The notes beneath the pieces were generated by a model, which saw only the letters and a program-made list of their open reading frames with translations, ran no database searches and was not told the origin of the DNA. The position numbers and the translations under genes were made by a program. Shown one piece after another: positions 50,830 to 60,378 of a stretch of 64,000 bases of DNA. The DNA is taken from assembly GCF_004000785.1 (NCBI RefSeq), contig NZ_BILX01000002.1, forward strand, positions 1-64,000, written 5' to 3'. How positions within the stretch are numbered: the stretch's first letter is position 1; every line of letters starts with the position of its first letter. The stretch comes from Paenibacillus ehimensis NBRC 15659. Lineage in GTDB: Bacteria > Bacillota > Bacilli > Paenibacillales > NBRC-103111.

Positions 50830-53800
50830 TTACTTTTGCAGCAGCTTGTAAATCACCGTCGTCGCCTCCGCGCGGGTCGTCTGGGCGGTCGGCACGAATT
50901 TGCCGTTCTCGCGGCCTTCCATCAATCCGGCTCCAATCGCCTGATTCACTCCGGCTTTCGCCCAAGCGGAGATGTCTCCTTCGTCTGCATAACCGTACAG
51001 CTTGCCTTCTGCCGTCGAGATGGCGCCTTTTTTATGTTCGAACGCCCGCACCAGCAGCACCGCCATCTGTTCGCGGGTAATCCGCGCATCCGGCGCAAAC
51101 CGCGTGCTGTCCGTTCCCTGCACCAGCCCGGCATGAACCGCCGAAGCTACCGCGCTGTAGTACCACGCATTCGCTTCCACGTCACCGTACGCCAGCGGCT
51201 TGTCGGCTGAGGCTTGCGGCAAGCCGAGTGCACGCACGAGCAGCGCAACGAACTCGGCCCGCGTCACGAGCTGTTCCGGTGCATATTTGTCGCCCGACAC
51301 ACCTTCGGCAATATGCTTTGCACTCAGCGCTTGAATGTAGCGATGCGCCCAATGCGTCGCCGCTACGTCGGCATAAGACTTCTTGTATTCGAGCACTGCA
51401 TACTTCGAGGTATGGCGCAGCGCCACGCGGATTTTGCCTTCCGTACTCGCTTCCCCGCCTTCATATTCCCAACGCTGCTGCTGTTCGTTCAAGGAGTACA
51501 CCCCGACAAGCGGCAGCTCCGTATCCGCCGTATTCACATTTAACGTCAACGTGACCGGCTGATCGAACCCGCTTAAGCGGCGTTCGGTGCCGTCCTTCTC
51601 GACGGCGACCAAAGCAATATCGTAGAACGATCCGCCGATGCGGACGGCCGCGCCGGACGCTCGACCTGCCGCCTGGATAAGCTCGTTCTCCGCTGCGGGG
51701 TCAACCGGCGTGAGCCGGACTTTGATCGTCGCTTCGTTGCCTGCCAGCTTCGCCAGCGCCGAGAGCACGGAAGCCGGAATGTCCACCGAGGCTCCGGTAG
51801 CGGCGATGTTTAGCGTTTTATCCGCTTGCCGCAACAGCTCGCCAACTTCCTTGGGCAGCGTCACTTCATGTGATTCGCCCGTCTCGATCGTCACGCTGGG
51901 CGTATCGCCCGCTTTCTTAATGAGCTCCTCGATCTGCTGCTTCGTGAACGTTCCTTCCGGCGTTGAAGCAGCCCCGCCACCCCAACCGAAGCTGGAGCAG
52001 CATGTCGACGTGCTGCCGACGCTTACCGTAAACGACGTCTTGGATTCGGCTTTATTCCCCGCCTGATCCTCTGCGTCGATCTGCAGTGTGTAGCTTCCGT
52101 TCGCCAAGGAGTACGTCGCCGCCGTCACGGTCGAGGTTGCTGCGTCATAGGTCGCTTTTAGCGCCCGATCGCCGACCTTGATCTTCACGGAATCCGGCTT
52201 CACCCCGGAGCCCGCGTCCGTTATCTTGGCGGATACCGCCGGAGTAGCGGTCGTGACCGTTGCGCCGTTCGCAGGAGCTACGTCGGCGATCACCGGAGCC
52301 GTTGTATCCTTAGAGGACGAGGACGATGTTTTTACGGATAATCGCGGACCATCCGTTGTCCAGCCGCCTCCCTTCAGCTCCGCCTCGATTTTAAACGTAT
52401 ACGCAGTATCCGGCTGCAGTCCCGCCAGCGTTGCAGAGTATACATTGTCCGCAACCGTTTGGACCCGGCTGCCGTTCTGGTATAGTCCATACCGAACAAC
52501 CCCGATAGCCGGATTCCAGCTCAGCGTAACCGAGCTTGCTGTCACCTTCGACACGTTTAACGCGCTTCCTTGCGGCCAGCCCGGCGTCTCTTCCTGGCCG
52601 ACGTCGACCAAGAAGCGGCTGGAAGACTCCCTCCAGTTTCCGGCCAAGTCCGCCGCGCGGATCAGCAGCGTATGATTGCCGTTCGCAAGCCCATAAGCCG
52701 CCGCCGTTACGGTATGGGCTGCCCCATCGTAGCCGGCCGACAGACTTTGGTTGTCGACCTTGACCGTCACCGAAGCCGGATCGACCCCCGTTCCGTTATC
52801 CGTAATCACTGCGGATATATGCGGATTGGACACCGTCACGGTTTGGCCGTTCGCCGGAAACACGCCGCTGATGACCGGAGGCGTCGTATCCGTCGCCCCT
52901 GTTCCGGTTTTTACCGTTACCGCCGGTCCGTTGTTGGTCCATACGCCCGCAGCCGGACTCGCTTCCACCTTAAACGTATACGTCGTATCTTTGGCCAAGC
53001 CCGTCACATCCAGCGAGTACACGTTCCCGGTCACCGTCCGCAGCTCCGTCCCGTTTTGGTACACGCGGTATGCTGCGGTTCCGGCCCCTGCCGGCGACCA
53101 TGTCAGCTTCAGACTGGTGTCAGTCACCTCCGTCGCCGTCAAAGCGCTGCCTCTTGGCCACAGATACGACGGCTGCGCTGCCTTCCAAAACTCTTTTGCA
53201 ATCGCCTGGTATCCTTCCACGCTCGGATGAATATCCGGTGTCGGCAAATAGGTGCCATAATCCGCCGCAATGGCGTCTTTCGTCGGTACGAACACCGCGC
53301 CTGCCTGCTGCGCCACACCCGCAATAGCTCCGTTGAACACATCCAGCGCTTGCAGCAAAGCCTCTTTTTTCTCGGGCGGCAGCGGCGCGTTATGGAATGC
53401 ATTATAATAACCCATCAAGTATACGGGTGCCGCAGCATTAAGCTGTCTGATCTCTGCCAGGATGGCTGTCAGATTCCCCGATACCTGCCCGAAGAGCGTC
53501 CGCATCTGCTCCTCCGTTAATGTATACCCGTTTGCCTCCAGCAGCTGAATCAGATCGTTGGCTCCGGCATCCAGCGTGATAACGCCCGCCCGGCGGATAT
53601 TCGCTTTCAGACCGATCCCGGCGCCGTCCTTGATGGCATTATTGCGAATGTCGGCCAGAACCTGAGCGGTCGTATAGCCCGGCACCGCGTAATTTTTCAC
53701 GAATTCGTTCAAATAGCCGCTTTCCCGCAGGTTCTGCGCAAGGAAGTCCGCGTAGCCAAGGCCGATGGTGCGCGTCGGTGAAAAGCCTGCCGCAAGCGAA

Positions 53801-56178
53801 TCGCCCAGCGCCAAATACGTCACGCCATCCGCATCGTTCTCCACTGAAACACGAATCGTCCCGGTCCACGTCGGCATCCGGTTGCCCGCTTGATCCGCGG
53901 CGTCGATCGTCAGCGGCAGCGTCCCGTTCGGAACGTTCCCCGTCAGCGCCACTATCGTTGAAGCGGCAGGCACATACTGCGCCGGAACCGGCTTCCCGGC
54001 CAGCTTTACTACAATCGACGCCGGATCGACGCCCGATTCGGCGTCGATTACCGTCGCAATAATGTTCGGCGATGACGTATATACCGTCTGACCGTTATGC
54101 GGACTCACCGCGGCGACCGTCGGCGGCGTCGTGTCCGCCGCCGGAACCGGCTTCGTCGTGATATCCACAACCGGCCCAGTCGTGCTCCAGTTGCCCGCCT
54201 CATCCCCTGCTTCCACCTTGAAACGGTATGACGTCGCAGGCGACAGCCCGCCGACGTCATACGTCGTCCCCGTCACGGTTGCGATTAATTCTGTGCCTTT
54301 ATACAGCTTGTAGCCTGTCACTGCCTTATCGTCCTCCGGGGCGTTCCAAGACAAGCGGACACTGTTTGACGTCACATCCGAGGCATCCAAGCGGCTTGAC
54401 TCCGGCCAAGTCGGCGGAGTTACGTCCGCCGCTCCCGTACGGACCGTGAACATCGTGCTGTTAATCGTCCCGATCCACTTTCCCTGCAACCATAACGGCT
54501 TTAACAGAGTTGACGAGATATATGCGTAGTCGCCCCGACCGGTAACGGGATTTTCGCTCAGGTACAGTTTACATTTAATGAAGCTCGGGTAATTATTAAA
54601 AACGACATCTCCGCGACTCGTCAGCGTAACAATAGTGCTGTCGGATCCGAGATCGGATACTTGCTGTTTCGTGCCGTCCGGAGCTTGAACCCAGACTTGT
54701 CGAATTCCATTCGATCCTTCCTTCGTAAAGGCGACCCATCCTTGATTGATCTGATAGTCGGCGCCTGCCGTCGTCATTTTGTCGAACGTACTCAAGGTCT
54801 GCGATCCTGCCGGCCCCTGAACAACGATGGATTCGGCCTGCTTCTTTGGATCTATTCGACGGGCATACACAATCGAGTTTCCGTCGGTTAGCGGATTGAT
54901 GTTGCTGTTAGCCGTATCGTTCGTAATTTGAGTCAGAGTGCCTTGCGACCACTTATAAATGTTGTGGGTGCCTTGAGACATGTTTAACGTTGCCGAGAAA
55001 ACGGCCTCTCCGTTAGCCGTTACATCCATGCCGGCAAAGCGCCCTTTCGGAAACACTTCCTGGTCCGTTCCGGAAACCAGATTCCGGAGTACAAGCCTGT
55101 ATCCGTCAACTGTGTTATCCCCTAAAGCATAAGCGAATAAGGCATAGTTCCCTTTAACCTTCAATTCATCGATAGAACCCGGTCTGCCCAGTACAAGCAG
55201 TTGCCCGTCTCGCCACTCCACTACGCTGCTCCGATGACTATTCACGTCATTCGAAACAAAGATAGCGCCATGAGGGGTTAAATAAGCCGGGGAATTGCTA
55301 TCGGGAGCCTTATCAGGCAAAGCAGGAATGGGTGTTACTTGGCCCGTCAGCCGATTTTTGATTTCTAGTTTTAGGTAATCGGTAAATGGCTTATCCTTAT
55401 CCGGCTTAGCGTACAAGATACGGTCCGGGCTAATATCGAAAATCTTTTCTCCGTCAACCGTATCCATCCGGGAGAGCTTGTCGCTGGAATCGATACTGAT
55501 GTCCCGCTGCTCTATCTTCTCCTGCCCTTTGGAATCCATTGCGGTAAAAACCAGCCGGACCGTACCCCCGTCCCACGAAGCTAAAGAGACTTCTTCATCA
55601 ATCCGGTCCACGCCGCTAATGGTTTTATCCGAATCGCCAAGCCTAACCTTTAGCGACGTGCAGCCCACTGCGGCATCATCGTCCGTACAAGAAGCTTGGA
55701 TCCGCAGCATGGGCGTTGCCACCGCTTTGTTCGCCGGGCTGGCAATTTGGATAACAGGCTTCTCGTCGTAAACTACTTGAAAGCTTTTCGTATCCCTATT
55801 GCCTCTGGAATCGACAGCGGTTATAGTAACCTTTTTTTCGCCTTTGGATAGACCCGCGATCCGAAGCTGGCCGGTCCAATAGTAGCATGCCATCCGAGTG
55901 CAGAAAGGATAATCCAGCTGGGTCAAATCCACCTTGGCCGTTTCGACCTCGGCGTAAAGCTGTTTGATTTCATACGTACTGTTCACATTGGCAGCTACGC
56001 GAAACTCGTTCCCGACAAACACCTTGCTCTCCGGATAATATCCGGTAATGAGGATCGGAGAAGTATCCGCCGCTGCGGCCGAGCCCGAGAATGGCAAGTA
56101 GGCCGGATGAGGAACAAGTAAAATAATGAACAACATGACAGCAATAAAACGGCGGATGCTTGAGGACATAGCTAACAT
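50830..56178 (-). CDS. Giant S-layer-anchored protein with propeller-like region, FN3 modules and SGNH hydrolase
   Basis: A 1782-residue surface protein. Signal peptide (~1-36), Ig-like module with paired Cys (CTRMAC), propeller-like region (~250-575), FN3 (~590-680), Ig-like module, then an inserted SGNH/GDSL hydrolase (~785-1000): GDSLAAG (Ser ~790), GANDL (~871) and DIHPSVEGY (Asp/His ~981). Two more FN3/Ig-like pairs follow, a Cys-Cys/Gly patch, and three SLH domains (~1600-1782) that should bind pyruvylated wall polymer. SGNH enzymes in such settings are usually carbohydrate esterases. ATG behind GGAGGTGCC. It is 217 nt upstream of its cohesin-bearing paralogue. Confidence 0.9.
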   Translation of the reverse strand: MLAMSSSIRRFIAVMLFIILLVPHPAYLPFSGSAAAADTSPILITGYYPESKVFVGNEFRVAANVNSTYEIKQLYAEVETAKVDLTQLDYPFCTRMACYYWTGQLRIAGLSKGEKKVTITAVDSRGNRDTKSFQVVYDEKPVIQIASPANKAVATPMLRIQASCTDDDAAVGCTSLKVRLGDSDKTISGVDRIDEEVSLASWDGGTVRLVFTAMDSKGQEKIEQRDISIDSSDKLSRMDTVDGEKIFDISPDRILYAKPDKDKPFTDYLKLEIKNRLTGQVTPIPALPDKAPDSNSPAYLTPHGAIFVSNDVNSHRSSVVEWRDGQLLVLGRPGSIDELKVKGNYALFAYALGDNTVDGYRLVLRNLVSGTDQEVFPKGRFAGMDVTANGEAVFSATLNMSQGTHNIYKWSQGTLTQITNDTANSNINPLTDGNSIVYARRIDPKKQAESIVVQGPAGSQTLSTFDKMTTAGADYQINQGWVAFTKEGSNGIRQVWVQAPDGTKQQVSDLGSDSTIVTLTSRGDVVFNNYPSFIKCKLYLSENPVTGRGDYAYISSTLLKPLWLQGKWIGTINSTMFTVRTGAADVTPPTWPESSRLDASDVTSNSVRLSWNAPEDDKAVTGYKLYKGTELIATVTGTTYDVGGLSPATSYRFKVEAGDEAGNWSTTGPVVDITTKPVPAADTTPPTVAAVSPHNGQTVYTSSPNIIATVIDAESGVDPASIVVKLAGKPVPAQYVPAASTIVALTGNVPNGTLPLTIDAADQAGNRMPTWTGTIRVSVENDADGVTYLALGDSLAAGFSPTRTIGLGYADFLAQNLRESGYLNEFVKNYAVPGYTTAQVLADIRNNAIKDGAGIGLKANIRRAGVITLDAGANDLIQLLEANGYTLTEEQMRTLFGQVSGNLTAILAEIRQLNAAAPVYLMGYYNAFHNAPLPPEKKEALLQALDVFNGAIAGVAQQAGAVFVPTKDAIAADYGTYLPTPDIHPSVEGYQAIAKEFWKAAQPSYLWPRGSALTATEVTDTSLKLTWSPAGAGTAAYRVYQNGTELRTVTGNVYSLDVTGLAKDTTYTFKVEASPAAGVWTNNGPAVTVKTGTGATDTTPPVISGVFPANGQTVTVSNPHISAVITDNGTGVDPASVTVKVDNQSLSAGYDGAAHTVTAAAYGLANGNHTLLIRAADLAGNWRESSSRFLVDVGQEETPGWPQGSALNVSKVTASSVTLSWNPAIGVVRYGLYQNGSRVQTVADNVYSATLAGLQPDTAYTFKIEAELKGGGWTTDGPRLSVKTSSSSSKDTTAPVIADVAPANGATVTTATPAVSAKITDAGSGVKPDSVKIKVGDRALKATYDAATSTVTAATYSLANGSYTLQIDAEDQAGNKAESKTSFTVSVGSTSTCCSSFGWGGGAASTPEGTFTKQQIEELIKKAGDTPSVTIETGESHEVTLPKEVGELLRQADKTLNIAATGASVDIPASVLSALAKLAGNEATIKVRLTPVDPAAENELIQAAGRASGAAVRIGGSFYDIALVAVEKDGTERRLSGFDQPVTLTLNVNTADTELPLVGVYSLNEQQQRWEYEGGEASTEGKIRVALRHTSKYAVLEYKKSYADVAATHWAHRYIQALSAKHIAEGVSGDKYAPEQLVTRAEFVALLVRALGLPQASADKPLAYGDVEANAWYYSAVASAVHAGLVQGTDSTRFAPDARITREQMAVLLVRAFEHKKGAISTAEGKLYGYADEGDISAWAKAGVNQAIGAGLMEGRENGKFVPTAQTTRAEATTVIYKLLQK

Positions 56179-56198
56179 AAGGCACCTCCAACATTAAA

Positions 56199-56213
56199 GA
56201 TACATTTTGTATC
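56199..56213 (-). promoter_or_regulatory. Inverted repeat in the leader of the SLH/SGNH gene
   Basis: GATACATTTTGTATC, extended to AGATAC/GTATCT at 56198-56214. It lies next to the RBS, as in the paralogue. Two more palindromes are upstream: ATTTTACTCGTAAAAT (56224-56239) and GTTACAAACTGTAAC (56292-56306). Confidence 0.5.
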
Positions 56214-56361
56214 TTGTTTAGCTATTTTACTCGTAAAATGATTTAAAATCGAGTACCTTTAAGCAGATTTTAGAATTTATTTTCCACAAAAGTTACAAAC
56301 TGTAACAAAACACACAAAACAGCGGGAAACGCTCTTTTTCTTCTCTGCGAAACGCAAAAAA

Positions 56362-56383
56362 GACCTTCCCACACCGGAAGGTC
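56362..56383 (-). terminator. Terminator of the Bcr/CflA efflux gene
   Basis: GACCTTCC/GGAAGGTC stem, followed by TTTTTT on the minus strand, 34 nt after the stop. Confidence 0.85.
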
Positions 56384-56416
56384 GTAAAGATGCGGAGGTC
56401 CCGCAACGATCAAACT

Positions 56417-57631
56417 TTATTTTTCATACCGCCATACGAGCAGCAAATAGCACAGCACGGAGCCGACATCGGCTGCAGCGATGACAATACCCATCGGCAC
56501 GGCGGTCTGATTGCCGGCGATGCCGACAAGCGGCGCCACAATCCCGCCGAAGATGAACGACAGCACGCCGAGCAAAGCCGAGGCGCTTCCTGCCGACTCA
56601 CTCTGGTTGCGCATCGCCAGCGAGAAGCCGGCCGTGGACACGATCCCGACGCTGGAAACGACGAAGAACAAAGGCACCAGAATGGCATACAGCCCGGCTC
56701 CCGACAAGATCGCAAGCAGCAGCGCCACACCGGCGACCGAAGCGAGCGCCAGTCCGCTGACCAGCAGACGCTTGTCGCTGACCCGACCGGCCAGCCTGCC
56801 CGTGATTTGCCCCGCGAGTATGATGCCAAGGCCGTTAATCGCGAAGCAGACGCTGAACATTTGCGGCGAAACGCCGAAAATATCTTGGAGCACGAAGGGC
56901 GAGCCCGAAATGTAGGCGAACATGGCGGCAATGACGAAGCCCTGCGCCAGGGCGTAGCCCATGAACGTCCGGTCGCTCAGGAGACGGCGGAACGTCGTGA
57001 GCGTATTTCCCAAGCCCCCCTTGGACCGCCGCTCCTGCGGCAGCGTCTCGGGCAGCGCCAGCACGACTGCGATCAGCATCAAGACGCCGATCAGGCCGAG
57101 CACGACAAACACTCCTCGCCATGAGGTGACTTCGAGCAGCTGCCCGCCTACGATGGGCGCGAGAATCGGCGCCGCCCCGTTCACCAGCATCAGCAGCGAG
57201 AAAAACTTCGTCAGCTCCGTCCCCGAGTACATATCCCGCACGATAGCCCGCGAAATGACGATCCCCGCTGAGCCCGCCATCCCCTGGATAAAGCGCAGCA
57301 ATACCAGCAGCTCGGCGGATGGCGCAACGGCACAGAGCACCGAGGATACGCCGTAGAGGATCAGTCCGATCAGCAGCGGCAGCCGCCGGCCGCGCACGTC
57401 GCTGACCGGCCCGGCATACAGCTGGCCGAGAGCCAGCCCGAGCAGACAAGCCGTCAGGCTAAGCTGGGCCATGGACGTGCTGCTGTTCAGATCGCCCGCC
57501 AGCTTCGGCAATGCAGGTAAATACATGTCGAGCGACAGCGGGCCGAAAGCGGACAACGAGCCTAGGATGAACACCATCCATATCCGGCGTGACGGCACGG
57601 AGCCTTGTGCCGAAGCTTCGAGCCGGCTCAT
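56417..57631 (-). CDS. Bcr/CflA-family drug efflux MFS transporter
   Basis: A 404-residue proton-driven exporter with twelve predicted helices. Family signatures: GPLSLDMYLPALPKLAGDLN in helix 1, GQLYAGPVSDVRGRRLPLLI between helices 2 and 3 (MFS motif A), RFIQGMAGSAGIVISRAIVRD in helix 4-5 (the sequence quoted spans the motif C region), and PETLPQERR in the central loop. Members export bicyclomycin, chloramphenicol, sulfonamides and Cys-like metabolites. The promoter carries a palindrome over the -10, and a 20-codon uORF ends on its start codon, so expression seems tightly controlled. Confidence 0.92.
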   Translation of the reverse strand: MSRLEASAQGSVPSRRIWMVFILGSLSAFGPLSLDMYLPALPKLAGDLNSSTSMAQLSLTACLLGLALGQLYAGPVSDVRGRRLPLLIGLILYGVSSVLCAVAPSAELLVLLRFIQGMAGSAGIVISRAIVRDMYSGTELTKFFSLLMLVNGAAPILAPIVGGQLLEVTSWRGVFVVLGLIGVLMLIAVVLALPETLPQERRSKGGLGNTLTTFRRLLSDRTFMGYALAQGFVIAAMFAYISGSPFVLQDIFGVSPQMFSVCFAINGLGIILAGQITGRLAGRVSDKRLLVSGLALASVAGVALLLAILSGAGLYAILVPLFFVVSSVGIVSTAGFSLAMRNQSESAGSASALLGVLSFIFGGIVAPLVGIAGNQTAVPMGIVIAAADVGSVLCYLLLVWRYEK

Positions 57632-57690
57632 AAGCCCAGTCCTCCGTTCTGCATCTTATACTCAAGTACAACCATTTCTACCCGATTCAT
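57628..57690 (-). other. 20-codon upstream ORF overlapping the efflux gene start
   Basis: MNRVEMVVLEYKMQNGGLGL, whose TGA overlaps the ATG of the efflux gene (ATGA). The RBS of the efflux gene (GGAGGA) lies inside it. It may be a leader peptide for translational coupling or attenuation by ribosome-targeting drugs; its own RBS is weak. Confidence 0.35.
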
Positions 57691-57759
57691 AGCGCTACAC
57701 ATCTCTTTCTTATCCGTAGTTGGGGCAGAGGAATATTTCCCCATTTTGCGGCCCCTTGC

Positions 57760-57796
57760 TGTAACAATTATAGTTACATGTGAAATTAAATGTCAA
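57760..57796 (-). promoter_or_regulatory. Sigma-A promoter with overlapping operator, efflux gene
   Basis: Minus strand: TTGACA (57796-57791), 18-nt spacer, TATAAT (57772-57767), both perfect. The palindrome TGTAAC-7nt-GTTACA (57760-57778) covers the -10, where a repressor would block initiation. Transcription should start near 57760, giving a leader of about 130 nt. The remainder of 57797-57935 shows only the cydA leader. Confidence 0.75.
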
Positions 57797-57935
57797 TCCA
57801 CAATATGAAGGCTTCTTACTGCTGTTCAGATCCTAGCCGACCGTCCGAAAAGCAGCTAGCCTTTCACGCATAATTCTAGAACATATTACCAAACCTAACG
57901 GGAACACTGAGTGAATAAAAGGATGTGCTCCGCGT

Positions 57936-59276
57936 ATGGATACGGTGATGCTCGCCAGGTCCCTGTTCGGATCGTCGATGGCGTTTCACATTATTTTTGC
58001 CACCTTGGGAGTAGGGCTTCCTCTCATGATCGTTGTCGCCGAGATCTTGTTTCATGTCAAAAAAGACCCCGATTATTCCACTATGGCTAAACGCTGGACA
58101 AGGGGCTTTGCCATTATTCTTGGGGTAGCGATCCCGTCCGGAACGATTGTGGGAGCGATGCTCGCCCTTCTTTGGCCGGGTTTCATGGAGTATGTCGGAC
58201 AAGTGATTGCGCTTCCGTTCCAAATCGAAATTTGGGCGTTCTTCCTCGAGGCGTTGTTTATGTCCATCTACGTCTATGCAGCAGACCGGCTCCCCCCGCT
58301 GCTGCGGATTGTGAGCGTCATCTTAGTGGCGATCGGCGCCAGTGCATCCGCCGTGTTAATTACCGATGCCCATGCCTGGATGAACACGCCGCGCGGCTTC
58401 AAGGTGGTCAACGGGGAAATAACAGACGTTGATCCCTGGGCCGCGGTGTTGAACCCGAGTATCTGGTCTACGGGAGCTCATGTGCTCTCCTCCGCCTACA
58501 TGACAGGAGCTTTCGCCGTAGCTTCGGTGGCCGCCTATAAGCTGCTGAAGCGGGGACGCACCGAGCTTGAGTGTGCTTACCATCGTAAGGCCTTGTTCGT
58601 CGCTCTTCTGATTGGAGGGGTCATGTCGGTAGGTACGGCGGTAAACGGGCATGCCACCGCGCAAATGCTCCATCACTATCTGCCGGAGAAGCTGGCGGCC
58701 GCAGAGGGCTTGTTCGAGACCCGTGCCTACGCGCCGCTGGCGATCGGAGGCTCGGTAGACGGTGAGGACCGGACGATCCGCGGAGCGATCGAGATCCCGT
58801 GGGCGCTCAGCTTTCTTGCCACGAACCGGTTTGATGGCGTGGTGAGAGGGTTGAACGATTTTCCTAAGGAAAACTGGCCGCCGCTTTACATTCATACGTT
58901 GTTTAATTTAATGGTAGGGATCGGGACGCTGCTCATCCTGATGTCGTTCGCGCCGATCGCTTATCGGCTTCTGCTTAAGCGGCCCTACCCGAGATGGACG
59001 CTGCTGGCCTTGGTGGCCTCCGGCCCCCTGTCCATGATTGGGATCGAAACGGGCTGGATCTTCAGTTGTACGGGCCGGCAGCCTTGGACGATTTATCATG
59101 TGCAGCGGACAAGCGATGCGGCCACACGCTCCGAGAGTCTGGGCCTGTTGTTTGTCTTGTTTATCGGGATCTATTTATTTCTGCTGCTGGTGACGATCGT
59201 AATCATGCGGTACTATTTCAAGCATCATCCTGTACTGCCCGAGCTCTCGTCCAAAGGAGGGGCTCGCCTTGAGTAA
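57936..59276 (+). CDS. cydA: Cytochrome bd-type quinol oxidase subunit I (YthA-like)
   Basis: A 446-residue membrane subunit carrying hemes b558, b595 and d; it oxidises menaquinol and reduces O2. Family marks: N-terminal RSLFGSSMAFHIIFATLGVG with the first heme His, WAFFLEALFMSIYVY, GVMSVGTAVNGHATAQML, the conserved E-x-GW, then the quinol-site motif GRQPWTIYHVQRT (~385). The Q-loop is short, as in cyanide-insensitive (CIO) and B. subtilis YthA-type enzymes. RBS AAAGGATG. Its end overlaps cydB by 8 nt. Confidence 0.94.
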   Translation: MDTVMLARSLFGSSMAFHIIFATLGVGLPLMIVVAEILFHVKKDPDYSTMAKRWTRGFAIILGVAIPSGTIVGAMLALLWPGFMEYVGQVIALPFQIEIWAFFLEALFMSIYVYAADRLPPLLRIVSVILVAIGASASAVLITDAHAWMNTPRGFKVVNGEITDVDPWAAVLNPSIWSTGAHVLSSAYMTGAFAVASVAAYKLLKRGRTELECAYHRKALFVALLIGGVMSVGTAVNGHATAQMLHHYLPEKLAAAEGLFETRAYAPLAIGGSVDGEDRTIRGAIEIPWALSFLATNRFDGVVRGLNDFPKENWPPLYIHTLFNLMVGIGTLLILMSFAPIAYRLLLKRPYPRWTLLALVASGPLSMIGIETGWIFSCTGRQPWTIYHVQRTSDAATRSESLGLLFVLFIGIYLFLLLVTIVIMRYYFKHHPVLPELSSKGGARLE

Positions 59277-60306
59277 CGTGACGATTGCGATCCTCATACT
59301 GTGGGTGTTCATCTTCGTGTACTCGATTCTCGGATCGATCGACTTCGGGACGGGCTTCTGGGCGATGCTGTTCGACAGCAAGAAGCCTCCCTCGAATGCG
59401 GCCGTAATCGCGAATCGTTTTCTATCCCCAACCTGGAAGGTAACGAATGTCTTTTTGGTGCTGCTGGTGGTGGCGCTGGTAGGTTTTTTTCCACGATCGA
59501 TGTACATGCTTGCAGACGTATTGGTGCTGCCCGTCGGGCTCGTGCTGCTCCTGCTCACCATACGCAGCACCTTCATGGTGTATGCCTTCGCCATCCGCAA
59601 ATTCAGCCGCCTTCTCATCATCGTGTCCGGCCTAACCGGACTGCTTATCCCGGCATTGCTGGTGAGCGTATTGCCCGTTTCCCTTGGAGGCTTTGTTGCC
59701 GTGGTCAACGGGGTACCCCGGCTGGAGATCGCGAAGCTGTTCACTTCGCCTACGGAATATGCTCATTTGGGGTTTGGACTTGCGACAGAGCTGTTCCTGT
59801 CTGCCGTATTCCTGGCCGACTACTCCCGGGAAGCGGAGGATGAACACTCCTACACCATTTATCGGCAGCTGGCGGTTGCGCTTGGTCCTGCCACCCTGGG
59901 TATGGCAATCTTGACAACGGTGACGATGGCGCCGGAAGCCTCTTGGATCGTGGAGGGCTTTCGGAGGGAGTGGCTGTGGTTCTCCTTATCGGTCGCGGCC
60001 TTCACCTTAGGCTACAGCGCGTTATTCTGGAAGCGTCGGGACGGGCGGGTCGGTTCTCCGCGTTGGACCGTAACCGCCGTTGTTCTCCAGTACGCTCTGG
60101 CCAGCTTCGCTTACGGAGCGGCGCACATGCCTTACCTGATCTATCCTTACCTAACCGTGGAGCAAGGCTTCACGAACCCTACGATGTTCGTTTCGCTGCT
60201 GATCGGCTACGCCGTCAGTTCGGTCGTGCTGGCTCCGGTGTTCTATTGGTTCTGGCGGTTATTTTTGAAGGATAAGCGGTATTTAAAGCCCGACGGTACG
60301 TCTTGA
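59269..60306 (+). CDS. cydB: Cytochrome bd-type quinol oxidase subunit II (YthB-like)
   Basis: A 345-residue membrane subunit with about eight or nine helices, paired with CydA. It begins from TTG inside the cydA 3' end, behind AAAGGAGG. Family features: ILGSIDFGTGFWAMLF in helix 1, FLSPTWKVTNVFLVLLVVAL (the N-x-V region), EYAHLGFGLATELFLSAVFL. No cydCD assembly transporter is adjacent. Confidence 0.92.
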   Translation: MSNVTIAILILWVFIFVYSILGSIDFGTGFWAMLFDSKKPPSNAAVIANRFLSPTWKVTNVFLVLLVVALVGFFPRSMYMLADVLVLPVGLVLLLLTIRSTFMVYAFAIRKFSRLLIIVSGLTGLLIPALLVSVLPVSLGGFVAVVNGVPRLEIAKLFTSPTEYAHLGFGLATELFLSAVFLADYSREAEDEHSYTIYRQLAVALGPATLGMAILTTVTMAPEASWIVEGFRREWLWFSLSVAAFTLGYSALFWKRRDGRVGSPRWTVTAVVLQYALASFAYGAAHMPYLIYPYLTVEQGFTNPTMFVSLLIGYAVSSVVLAPVFYWFWRLFLKDKRYLKPDGTS

Positions 60307-60320
60307 CCGGATGAAAAAGA

Positions 60321-60354
60321 ACGCAGGCAGCCTCCCGTTCCGAGGCCCCTGCGT
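60321..60354 (-). terminator. Terminator of the double-GNAT gene
   Basis: ACGCAGG/CCTGCGT stem with an inner GCCTC/GAGGC stem; on the minus strand TTCTTTTTC follows. It lies between convergent genes. Confidence 0.7.
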
Positions 60355-60378
60355 CCTGCTGCCGATCGCTCCCCGCTA

